Positions 1 to 5,129 of a stretch of DNA of 5,379 bases are shown in pieces (the first letter of the stretch is position 1; the number at the start of each line of letters is the position of its first letter). Source of the DNA: Thermoproteota archaeon (GTDB lineage: Archaea; Thermoproteota; Thermoprotei_A; Sulfolobales; Desulfurococcaceae); contig JAADCY010000096.1 in the NCBI GenBank assembly GCA_013154205.1, positions 1 through 5,379 of the forward strand, written 5' to 3'. Below the pieces are notes generated by a model. The model saw only the letters and a program-made list of their open reading frames with translations. It was not told the DNA's origin and did no database searches. The translations under genes and the position numbers were made by a program.

Positions 1-66
1 TTCTACTTAATAGATGAATACAATATAGTCATTGAAAAGATAAAAGAACTAAGGAAACAACTGTAA
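1..66 (+). CDS. C-terminal end of an unidentified protein (5' truncated)
   Basis: Frame 1 is open from the window edge to a TAA at 64-66 and gives 21 residues ending IEKIKELRKQL. The stretch is strongly charged with regularly spaced Ile/Leu, as in a C-terminal amphipathic helix or short coiled coil, and its Lys/Glu/Ile-rich composition is typical of hyperthermophile proteins. A T-run follows the stop at once, as expected at a gene end. The start and all diagnostic domains lie outside the window, so no function can be given. A chance open frame of this length is possible, but the composition and the T-run argue for a real gene end. Confidence 0.55.
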   Translation, partial: FYLIDEYNIVIEKIKELRKQL

Positions 67-72
67 TGATAC

Positions 73-80
73 TTATTTTT
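73..80 (+). terminator. T-run terminator after the partial gene
   Basis: TTATTTTT begins 6 bases after the TAA at 64-66. Archaeal RNA polymerase terminates at runs of about five T in the non-template strand without needing a hairpin. A second T5 (119-123) sits in the loop of a hairpin further downstream and may act as backup. Confidence 0.45.
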
Positions 81-108
81 GAACACTACGATTATCATTA
101 TTAAATGG

Positions 109-129
109 TTTATCATCATTTTTGATAAA
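109..129 (+). repeat. Inverted repeat, 7-bp stem, possible backup terminator
   Basis: TTTATCA (109-115) and TGATAAA (123-129) are perfect reverse complements separated by 7 bases, and T5 (119-123) spans the end of the loop and the first base of the right arm. The stem is AT-rich and weak at high temperature, so it may be a terminator remnant or a protein-binding dyad instead of a stable RNA hairpin. Confidence 0.3.
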
Positions 130-208
130 GACTTTAAATGTAACCATTGCTCAACGTGATTCCTTGACTATGACATGGATTACGCAGAAATAATAGTTTG
201 TAATTAGT

Positions 209-215
209 TTTATAT
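209..215 (+). promoter_or_regulatory. Archaeal box A promoter for the D-cysteine desulfhydrase gene
   Basis: TTTATAT matches the archaeal TATA (box A) consensus YTTAWA and lies in an AT-rich stretch. Placing the transcription start about 26 bases downstream puts it near 238, leaving a leader of about 13 nt before the GTG at 251. A short GGTG (240-243) seven bases before the start could be a weak ribosome binding site in that leader. Confidence 0.55.
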
Positions 216-250
216 CGTTATTACGGGATAATATTAACTGGTGTTCCAAC

Positions 251-1249
251 GTGATATGGAGAATACATAAGCTTCCCAGGTTTAGATTGATAAGTCTCCC
301 TACCCCCATGGAGAAGGCGGAGAACCTCAGCAAGGAGCTAGGCATTAACTTGTTTGTTAAGCGGGATGATGTAATGGAGCTTGCTCTCGGCGGTAATAAG
401 GTCAGGAAGCTCGAATTCCTTATAGGGGACGCACTTGCCAAGAAATGTGATACTGTGATTACTCGTGGTGCTTTCCACTCGAACCATGCTCGGTTGACAG
501 CGGCTGCTGCTCGTAAGGCTGGTCTCGATGTTTACTTGGTGCTTACTCCTCCGGGAACATTTGATCTCCAGGGCAATATCCTGCTGAACGAGCTGCTCGG
601 CGCAAAAATGATTCTGGCCAAGGATCGTGAAGAGGCAATAAAGCGTATGGAGGAGATCGCGGAGAAGCTGCGCCGAGAAGGACGTAACCCCTACATAATA
701 CCGGGCGGTGGGGCATCACCGGTAGGAGTAATGGGCTACGCGCTGGCTGCTAAGGAGATCCTAGAACAACTACAAGAGCAGGGAGTGAAGCCCGACTACA
801 TAGTATTAGCTACTGGTAGCGGGGGCACACAGGCAGGGCTAGTCCTAGGCCTAAAACTACTCGGAGCAGACGATGTAAAAGTAGTCGGGATAAGCATAAG
901 CCCAGACAAGAAAGAAGGACAGAAAAGAGTATCCAGCTTAGTAAACCAGGCAGCAAAACTCCTAGATGTAAATATACACGTTGAACCTGAAGAGATCATA
1001 GTCATCGACGACTACCTGGGCGGGGGGTACGGAGCAATAAACAAAGAAGTAGTAGAAACAATCAAGTACGTGGCACGTAGAGAAGCACTAATACTAGACC
1101 CCGTCTACACCGCAAAAGCGATGCAAGGCCTAATCGACCTAGCCCGTAAAAACTACTTTGGGAAAAATAGCAATGTTGTCTTCATACATACTGGTGGTAC
1201 ACCGATACTGTTCCAGGCCGATGAGCTAAAAGACTATTTGTCCAGCTAA
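251..1249 (+). CDS. dcyD: PLP-dependent D-cysteine desulfhydrase / ACC deaminase family enzyme
   Basis: A cytosolic fold-type II PLP enzyme of 332 residues; the family is usually 325-340. D-cysteine desulfhydrase converts D-cysteine to pyruvate, ammonia and sulfide. Visible signatures: GGNK (47-50) with K50 as the Schiff-base lysine, HSNH (76-79) with S77 at the catalytic serine position, the phosphate-binding loop TGSGGTQAG (188-196), Y260, and DPVYT (283-287) with Y286. Compared from memory with Pseudomonas ACC deaminase, all these positions are offset by about 8 at the C-terminal end. The two residues reported to separate the activities (Glu295 and Leu322 in ACC deaminase) are T287 and T314 here, which favours D-cysteine desulfhydrase. 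GTG at 251 is chosen because an in-frame stop lies at 194, no better start intervenes, and residues 9-40 (PRFRLISLPTP, then VKRDD) match the N-terminus usual in the family; ATG 308 would remove part of it. Monocistronic, with its own box A and T-run. Synonymous codon use changes sharply near 761. The family is certain; the substrate is inferred. Confidence 0.93.
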   Translation: MIWRIHKLPRFRLISLPTPMEKAENLSKELGINLFVKRDDVMELALGGNKVRKLEFLIGDALAKKCDTVITRGAFHSNHARLTAAAARKAGLDVYLVLTPPGTFDLQGNILLNELLGAKMILAKDREEAIKRMEEIAEKLRREGRNPYIIPGGGASPVGVMGYALAAKEILEQLQEQGVKPDYIVLATGSGGTQAGLVLGLKLLGADDVKVVGISISPDKKEGQKRVSSLVNQAAKLLDVNIHVEPEEIIVIDDYLGGGYGAINKEVVETIKYVARREALILDPVYTAKAMQGLIDLARKNYFGKNSNVVFIHTGGTPILFQADELKDYLSS

Positions 1250-1255
1250 CCTGAA

Positions 1256-1260
1256 TTTTT
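1256..1260 (+). terminator. T-run terminator of the D-cysteine desulfhydrase gene
   Basis: TTTTT lies 7 bases after the TAA at 1247-1249, the usual archaeal hairpin-free arrangement. A longer T6 (1434-1439, followed by CTTCT) further on may catch read-through before it enters the convergent operon. Confidence 0.5.
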
Positions 1261-1282
1261 CTAATCATGTCTTTCATATGTC

Positions 1283-1375
1283 ATGGGTACGTCAATGTTT
1301 TCTTCAGTGCTAACGCTTTCTCCTACTATCGCTGTTACTTTGCTAGTGATCGCAGCGATCAGGACCGGCCGTTAA
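1283..1375 (+). pseudogene. 30-codon hydrophobic ORF resembling a type IV pilin N-terminus (possible remnant)
   Basis: ATG 1283 to TAA 1373 encodes 30 residues with the core LSPTIAVTLLVIAAI followed by RTGR and the stop. Archaeal type IV pilins and archaellins carry a hydrophobic N-terminal helix of the form (I/V/L)SP-(V/I)-(I/V)A-x-LLLI-(V/I)A, which this resembles. A basic residue before the class III peptidase cleavage site and all of the pilin body are missing, and no ribosome binding site is visible. It could be the decayed start of a pilin gene, a hydrophobic microprotein, or chance in the 3' region of the enzyme gene. Its end overlaps both dyads at 1348-1378. Confidence 0.2.
1348..1360. 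repeat. Perfect 13-base dyad GATCGC-A-GCGATC
   Basis: GATCGC and GCGATC are exact reverse complements around one A. As RNA the tightest fold is a 5-bp stem with a CAG loop. A second perfect palindrome, CCGTTAACGG, follows at 1369-1378. The site could be a protein-binding dyad or a minor hairpin; it lies inside the hydrophobic mini-ORF. Confidence 0.35.
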
Positions 1376-1409
1376 CGGATAAATTATTCAAATAGAGATT
1401 GTTGACCTG

Positions 1410-1424
1410 TATTGTTTGCCGCCT
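1410..1424. repeat. Direct repeat copy 1 (TATTGTTTGCCGCCT)
   Basis: This matches 1521-1535 at 14 of 15 bases (12 contiguous: TGTTTGCCGCCT) with a spacing of 111 bases. It stands out as GC-containing sequence in an AT-rich intergenic region. Function is unknown; binding sites or a short duplication are possible. Confidence 0.4.
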
Positions 1425-1490
1425 GTGATAGTGTTTTTTCTTCTGTTCTTCATCGTTTGTATCTAAGGACGAGCGAGGAATAAGAGTTAT

Positions 1491-1510
1491 AAAAACAAGG
1501 TCGAAGCCTT
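1491..1510 (-). terminator. Hairpin plus T-run terminator of the surface-protein operon
   Basis: Read on the minus strand, AAGG (1510-1507) and CCTT (1500-1497) form a 4-bp stem around CTTCGA. G and then T5 (1495-1491) follow. It lies 65-85 bases past the TAA of the 664-residue gene and is the strongest T-run on that strand in the gap. Confidence 0.45.
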
Positions 1511-1520
1511 TCCAAACCCA

Positions 1521-1535
1521 TAGTGTTTGCCGCCT
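1521..1535. repeat. Direct repeat copy 2 (TAGTGTTTGCCGCCT)
   Basis: The partner of 1410-1424, differing at one base. It lies just downstream of the end of the 664-residue gene, so it would fall in that gene's 3' untranslated RNA. Confidence 0.4.
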
Positions 1536-1575
1536 TGAACAAAACCTGCTTATGGAGTTGTCAAAGTCAAAGGTA

Positions 1576-3570
1576 TTATTTCTTCCTCCTGGCAATGAAG
1601 TATGTTATAACCGTGGTTAGTACTACTAAGACGGTTATTCCGATGTATAAGATAGATGACCTAGTAAGTGTTTCACTTCTAGTGGTAGATACAATTGTTG
1701 TCATCGACCTATTGGGTTTATTAGTAATTAGCGTGGGTGATGTGGAGTTTATATTTCTGCCCGATAGCGGTGTTTGGGTCGTGTGTGATGGTGAAGATGA
1801 GTTTAGGGATGATGAGGGCAGTATGTAGGGGTTATTCTCTCTGATCGTATACTCCATAAGGGAGGCAGCCTCTCTTCCGCCTAGCGCTTCAGCAGTATTT
1901 ATTACGGCCTGTTTTAGCTCGGATAAAAACTCCTTTAAAGCGATCTCAGGGTTTGAACTAGCGGTTATTATGCTGTACCACATGTTAATATAGCTGTTTT
2001 CAATCACGCTCAAAAGGTTATTCAATAAGGTAAACCGCATATCATAGTTTACTGAAGCTCTCGTGGTCAGGAACCATTCCTTGGCTAGGCGGCTATCAAT
2101 AGCTATGCCTATAAAACTCTCTAGTCCCGACTTCTTCTTAAGTACTCCTAGGCTGGGCTCATCAGATATTTCGAGCATTACTATAGATTTGTTAGCTGGA
2201 GGTGTTAGATCTAGGTAGGCATAACCGGGATTAGCTTCTGGCATAATGTTTTTTATACTTGATGGAGGTAGTGGCATGTCGATGCTTGCGGGACTGATCA
2301 TTGGTATATATTCTAGGGAGACCCATTCGTAATCACACTGACTCGGATCTACCTCTTCAACCTTGTAATATATGAAACCATTATACTTTGATATAAGCTT
2401 CTGTAGATCTGTGAGATCACCCGTTTTAAGATATTTCTCTATAGCCTTTACGATCAACGGCTTCAGCTTCTTAGCCAGCTCAGCGGTACCAGGCGTCATT
2501 CCCGATAGATCATATGGCTCCGGCAACAAATCCTTGAATCCCGGTATATAGATATGTATTTTTTGAGGACTAACTATGAAACCACCATATCCTTTGTAAA
2601 TGGGTTTGCCGAGATAGATCCACTTATTACCACGCCAGATCTGGGGTAGCAAGTTATTGAATGATTTCTTAATATATTCTATTGCTTCATCTGTTCTACC
2701 GTTCTTTAGCATGTTCCTAAGTTTTTCCACCAAGATTTTCAGCTCAGAAGGGTGCGTTAAATAGTAGTGTACGTTGTCGTAATAGCTCTTATAGAATTCA
2801 TAAAGCATTAACCGGGCATCCAGAAAAGGTAATGCAATAGGTAACGAGCCACATGGAATCCATTCTCTTCCATTCCAGTACTTCGCAGTCCATGTCCGCA
2901 TATCTACGATAAACCTAAAGGTTACATTGTATTTCCTCACATGTAAGGATTCCAGACCATAAGAGTACTGATCTGCTAAATTATAAATTACAATATCTGT
3001 TTCAAAATATGTCTGATTAAGATACTTATACTCAATCAGAGATGTTGTGGAATAGAATACTGCTGGGACATAATACATAGACGCATTATCTATCGGGACA
3101 AATACATGAATTGTCAACATTCCGTTCTTCCAATCTTTGGATACATATACGATCTTAGGCTCGCCCTGGCCACAACCTATATAATCAGCAATACTTACCA
3201 GCACGTCATCTAATCTAGTCCCGTTTGGTAATATGAGATTCACATCGAACTGTACGAGATCAATATAGTTGGCGAAGGGAATAATCGTTTTATTTATACA
3301 ACACGTAGAAGACAGTATTGACGATAAAGGTATGAGAGACACTCTCATATTCTGATCCAAAAGGTAAAGAGTTATCCATCCCTCGGTATTGTTTTTTAGA
3401 AATACGTAGTAGTAGGGGTCACTACCAGTAGAGCCTGATCTATATTCAATTCCTGTAGATGAAACGATGATAGGTAATGGGTATAGGATAGATCCAAAAA
3501 ATATTGATACTATTATAATGGAAGAGATAACCAGCAGAATTTCTTTTGACCAGTTTTTGAGATACTTCAA
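1576..3570 (-). CDS. Doubly anchored cell-surface protein of unknown family
   Basis: No family recognised (664 residues). Seen: a hydrophobic segment at 11-31 after a basic N-terminus (signal anchor or signal peptide), a large Tyr/Trp-rich ectodomain, a Ser/Thr-rich stalk at about 586-638, a second membrane helix at 640-660 and a basic RRKK tail. Ten N-X-S/T sequons (N60, 93, 116, 162, 185, 215, 460, 590, 608, 620) and this architecture indicate a glycosylated archaeal surface protein facing outward. Two related segments, about 232-306 and 312-397, each start with W-x-G-x-x-W-I-x-x-G and contain an LK-rich helical hairpin, suggesting an internal duplication. Cysteines are C90, C91, C133, C240 and C412. 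The start is TTG 3570: an in-frame TGA lies at 3576-3574, and no later ATG or GTG keeps the first helix. GGTGA (3578-3574) precedes it. It is the second gene of an operon, 14 bp after the 327-residue secreted protein, so the two probably act together. Binding partner or scaffold roles are guesses. Confidence 0.85.
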   Translation of the reverse strand: MKYLKNWSKEILLVISSIIIVSIFFGSILYPLPIIVSSTGIEYRSGSTGSDPYYYVFLKNNTEGWITLYLLDQNMRVSLIPLSSILSSTCCINKTIIPFANYIDLVQFDVNLILPNGTRLDDVLVSIADYIGCGQGEPKIVYVSKDWKNGMLTIHVFVPIDNASMYYVPAVFYSTTSLIEYKYLNQTYFETDIVIYNLADQYSYGLESLHVRKYNVTFRFIVDMRTWTAKYWNGREWIPCGSLPIALPFLDARLMLYEFYKSYYDNVHYYLTHPSELKILVEKLRNMLKNGRTDEAIEYIKKSFNNLLPQIWRGNKWIYLGKPIYKGYGGFIVSPQKIHIYIPGFKDLLPEPYDLSGMTPGTAELAKKLKPLIVKAIEKYLKTGDLTDLQKLISKYNGFIYYKVEEVDPSQCDYEWVSLEYIPMISPASIDMPLPPSSIKNIMPEANPGYAYLDLTPPANKSIVMLEISDEPSLGVLKKKSGLESFIGIAIDSRLAKEWFLTTRASVNYDMRFTLLNNLLSVIENSYINMWYSIITASSNPEIALKEFLSELKQAVINTAEALGGREAASLMEYTIRENNPYILPSSSLNSSSPSHTTQTPLSGRNINSTSPTLITNKPNRSMTTIVSTTRSETLTRSSILYIGITVLVVLTTVITYFIARRKK

Positions 3571-3573
3571 AAC

Positions 3574-3578
3574 TCACC
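3574..3578 (-). promoter_or_regulatory. Ribosome binding site deciding the TTG start of the 664-residue gene
   Basis: GGTGA, a direct complement of the archaeal 16S 3' end (UCACC), sits 3 bases before TTG 3570 inside the 14-bp gap between the two operon genes. Together with the in-frame TGA at 3576-3574 it makes TTG the only reasonable start. The close spacing is at the short end of normal. Confidence 0.6.
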
Positions 3579-3584
3579 GCCCTG

Positions 3585-4568
3585 CTAGGCTTTGATGAAG
3601 ACCTTTGTGTCTATGGTTCCGCCTAGGTCGAGTTGTTTATCTGCAGTGAAGGGAATCATTTCTTTGTAATCGGAGTAGCCCACATACTTCCCGTTTGCCT
3701 CCAGGTTGAAATAGTATACTCTTGATACTGTACTAGAGGGTGATAGGCTTCTCGACGTCGGTAGCGAGCCGTTGCCCTTGGCATTGTAGTCTTCTTCGAC
3801 ATATACTGCGGCGGTATACGTAATCCTATGCTTATATGTCGGTATACTGAATGCGACAGTAACCTTGCACCCACTCTCCACTTTAACTTTTTTAATTATC
3901 TCGGCCTTTACACCTGCCTCGATACTCGCTAAGTTAAAGCCCGCCTTGATGAAGTTTAATAGTTTTAGTTGGGCTGAGATACCAGCCCTTGCCTTAAGCC
4001 ATGCCTCTACTTTTGCCTCGGTTTCATTATATTTTTTCATGAATATAGTTATCACATAAGTGTACGTCATCTTTTTAATAGCGAGATGTAGATGCAGCGT
4101 TACATTATGTAATACATATTTTATGGAATAGGTATCGCCATTCGGAAGACTCCCGTAGTGGTACGGGCTGCCACGGAATACAGCTATGAGGCCAACGTTG
4201 ACTAGTCTTTTGCTTATTATTTCTCCCTGGTATTGTGGATTAGTACATTTATATATTTCGAGATCGGCTGGGATATATGCTGCTGCAAGTGCGTTTCCAT
4301 CCCAGCTAGGCTTGATCTTGAACGTGACATCGAAGGAATTCGTTTTGCTATATAGGTAGGGTTTCGCATATATATAATTGTCAAAGGGTATGTTATGGGT
4401 CCCTGTTGGTGTTGATATAGTCTGTGCTATAATAGTATATTTTACCCCCATGTACTCAGAGTCCTCGGACTGAGCATATGCTAGGCCATTCCCAATTAGT
4501 AGACTACAAACAATCAGGGGGATAAGGAATACTGGTATTGCCCGAATAACCTTGCAACATGACCTCAT
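3585..4568 (-). CDS. Secreted beta-rich protein of unknown family, first gene of the surface operon
   Basis: No family recognised (327 residues). Seen: a Sec signal peptide (basic start, hydrophobic core about 11-30, likely cleavage after AYA at 30-32), no other membrane segment, sequons at N155, N181 and N266, and two cysteines in the mature part (C108, C234) that could pair. Residues 40-175 alternate polar and apolar residues as in beta-strands. Residues 182-230 are an amphipathic, Ala/Lys/Glu-rich stretch leading into KVTVAFSIPTYKHRITYTAA (235-254), a strand-turn-strand pattern also seen in secreted pore-forming proteins of the aerolysin/ETX type; this similarity is by eye only. The ATG at 4568 has a G-rich ribosome binding site 5 bases upstream, and it is the start that leaves a standard signal peptide. 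It is first in an operon with the 664-residue anchored protein, which suggests a secreted subunit held at the surface by that partner. Adhesin, S-layer-associated subunit and antagonistic toxin are all open possibilities. Confidence 0.85.
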   Translation of the reverse strand: MRSCCKVIRAIPVFLIPLIVCSLLIGNGLAYAQSEDSEYMGVKYTIIAQTISTPTGTHNIPFDNYIYAKPYLYSKTNSFDVTFKIKPSWDGNALAAAYIPADLEIYKCTNPQYQGEIISKRLVNVGLIAVFRGSPYHYGSLPNGDTYSIKYVLHNVTLHLHLAIKKMTYTYVITIFMKKYNETEAKVEAWLKARAGISAQLKLLNFIKAGFNLASIEAGVKAEIIKKVKVESGCKVTVAFSIPTYKHRITYTAAVYVEEDYNAKGNGSLPTSRSLSPSSTVSRVYYFNLEANGKYVGYSDYKEMIPFTADKQLDLGGTIDTKVFIKA

Positions 4569-4573
4569 ATGTT

Positions 4574-4580
4574 ATCCCCC
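4574..4580 (-). promoter_or_regulatory. Ribosome binding site of the 327-residue gene
   Basis: GGGGGAT (4580-4574 on the minus strand) resembles the GGAGGTGAT consensus and lies 5 bases before ATG 4568, which supports that start. Confidence 0.55.
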
Positions 4581-4598
4581 AGATTCCTTTTCAGAGAG

Positions 4599-4607
4599 GA
4601 TAAAAAA
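4599..4607 (-). promoter_or_regulatory. Possible proximal box A of the surface operon
   Basis: Minus-strand TTTTTTATC contains TTTATC, a 5-of-6 match to YTTAWA. It lies about 34 bases before the ATG, close to the box A-to-start distance at the 251 gene. It implies a very short leader that might cut into the ribosome binding site, so the stronger upstream boxes (4701-4706, 4728-4735) are alternatives giving longer leaders. Confidence 0.35.
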
Positions 4608-4688
4608 TATTCTATTTACAAATTACTCTGTTTTCTAATGAAAAAACATTAATAAGGAGCTGTGCAGATTAAAATATCAAATAAGCTC

Positions 4689-4702
4689 TATTAGTACTAA
4701 TA
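4689..4702. promoter_or_regulatory. Perfect 14-bp palindrome TATTAGTACTAATA, candidate operator
   Basis: All 14 bases read the same on both strands. On the minus strand it overlaps the end of a box A (TTTATA, 4706-4701) and lies about 30 bases downstream of another (4735-4728), where a bound dimeric regulator would block TBP/TFB or RNA polymerase. The operon's first ATG is 120 bases downstream. A palindrome in AT-rich DNA can arise by chance. Confidence 0.4.
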
Positions 4703-4727
4703 TAAACGGTAGAGTTTCAATTGACCT

Positions 4728-4735
4728 TTATAAAC
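4728..4735 (-). promoter_or_regulatory. Box A candidate TTTATAAA for the surface operon
   Basis: Minus-strand TTTATAAAG matches YTTAWA. A start about 26 bases downstream would fall near 4705, giving a leader of roughly 137 nt that begins at the 14-bp palindrome. The core reads the same on both strands, so its direction is uncertain. Confidence 0.35.
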
Positions 4736-4848
4736 ATCTGATAAAAACAAAATAACATTGCACAGAATGCCCTGATATGCAGTTTATGAACATACACCGA
4801 GCCAAATAGCGATGCTGAAATTAATCCAAAAAGATCCCTAACTCTTAG

Positions 4849-4855
4849 TATAAAG
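4849..4855 (-). promoter_or_regulatory. Strong orphan box A (CTTTATA) with purine-rich upstream element
   Basis: The minus strand reads AAAAACCTTTATACT, a full YTTAWA match with an A-rich BRE-like element before it. It predicts a start near 4826, with no gene for the next 250 bases. A T5 run at 4747-4743 could end a short transcript. Confidence 0.4.
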
Positions 4856-5129
4856 GTTTTTACAAACGTTCCATGGAGACTAAATTAACGATCAATTACA
4901 TCTAATAAGAACATTACTATCCTAGCCCAAAGACTACTCCAGGAAACAATATATTCATTCAGGCAAGTGGACCACCAAAACCATTCTAAACAAACGAATC
5001 AAAAACAATACATCCTTAACAATTATATTAGCACATTATCTTGGTTGGTCTCAATATTTGAAAATAATATAGGAAGCCTAACAATCATTTTTGAGTAATT
5101 CAAAATATTTTTCTCGCGTGAGTCCTGCT

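Larger units (their letters stand above)
1250..1575. other. Convergent intergenic region with repeats, dyads and terminators
   Basis: These 326 bases separate the plus-strand enzyme gene from the minus-strand surface operon. They hold plus-strand T-runs (1256-1260, 1434-1439), a minus-strand terminator (1491-1510), a 30-codon hydrophobic ORF (1283-1375), two small dyads (1348-1360 and 1369-1378) and a 15-base direct repeat (1410-1424 and 1521-1535). I see no tRNA, rRNA or CRISPR repeat here. Confidence 0.6.
4569..5129. other. 560-bp AT-rich intergenic region with promoter elements and a palindrome
   Basis: No convincing gene is present. On the minus strand there are three full YTTAWA matches, at 4849-4855, 4728-4735 and 4701-4706. 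A perfect 14-bp palindrome (4689-4702) touches the last of these. CTGTGCA (4660-4666) and TGCACAG (4759-4765) form a distant inverted pair. On the plus strand, 4889-5098 is open for 69 codons but has no ATG and is Gln/Asn-rich, which is unlike a hyperthermophile protein. The length and AT content suit a complex regulatory region for the surface operon, or a scar of lost DNA. Confidence 0.5.

Noticed and set aside
151..441. 96-codon minus-strand ORF across the promoter and N-terminus of the enzyme gene
   Set aside because: It is antisense to the conserved start of the PLP enzyme, lacks family features, and its Ser/Leu-rich translation is typical of an antisense shadow.
796..1005. 69-codon minus-strand ORF inside the enzyme gene
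   Set aside because: It lies fully antisense to the catalytic region, has no ribosome binding site or recognisable feature.
1219..1254. C-box-like CGATGAG and D-box CTGA resembling an archaeal C/D guide RNA
   Set aside because: The spacing is too short for a normal C/D RNA, there are no C'/D' boxes, and the first box is coding sequence of the enzyme gene.
1359..1595. 78-codon minus-strand ORF after the surface operon, carrying RRQT twice 37 codons apart
   Set aside because: It starts at a TTG inside the end of the 664-residue gene with no ribosome binding site; the repeated RRQT only reflects the DNA repeat at 1410-1424 and 1521-1535, and it spans the operon terminator.
1523..1828. 101-codon plus-strand ORF beginning with GTG, with an upstream TATAAAA at 1489-1495
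   Set aside because: Most of it is antisense to the Ser/Thr stalk and C-terminal helix of the 664-residue protein, giving a Val/Asp-rich shadow translation; the TATA-like site is better explained as the complement of the minus-strand T-run terminator.
3656..3874. 72-codon minus-strand ORF in another frame of the 327-residue gene
   Set aside because: Same-strand alternative frame within a gene that has a clear signal peptide and ribosome binding site.
3865..4059. 64-codon plus-strand hydrophobic ORF
   Set aside because: Antisense to the Ala/Lys-rich segment of the 327-residue protein; the hydrophobic look follows from the opposite strand's codons.
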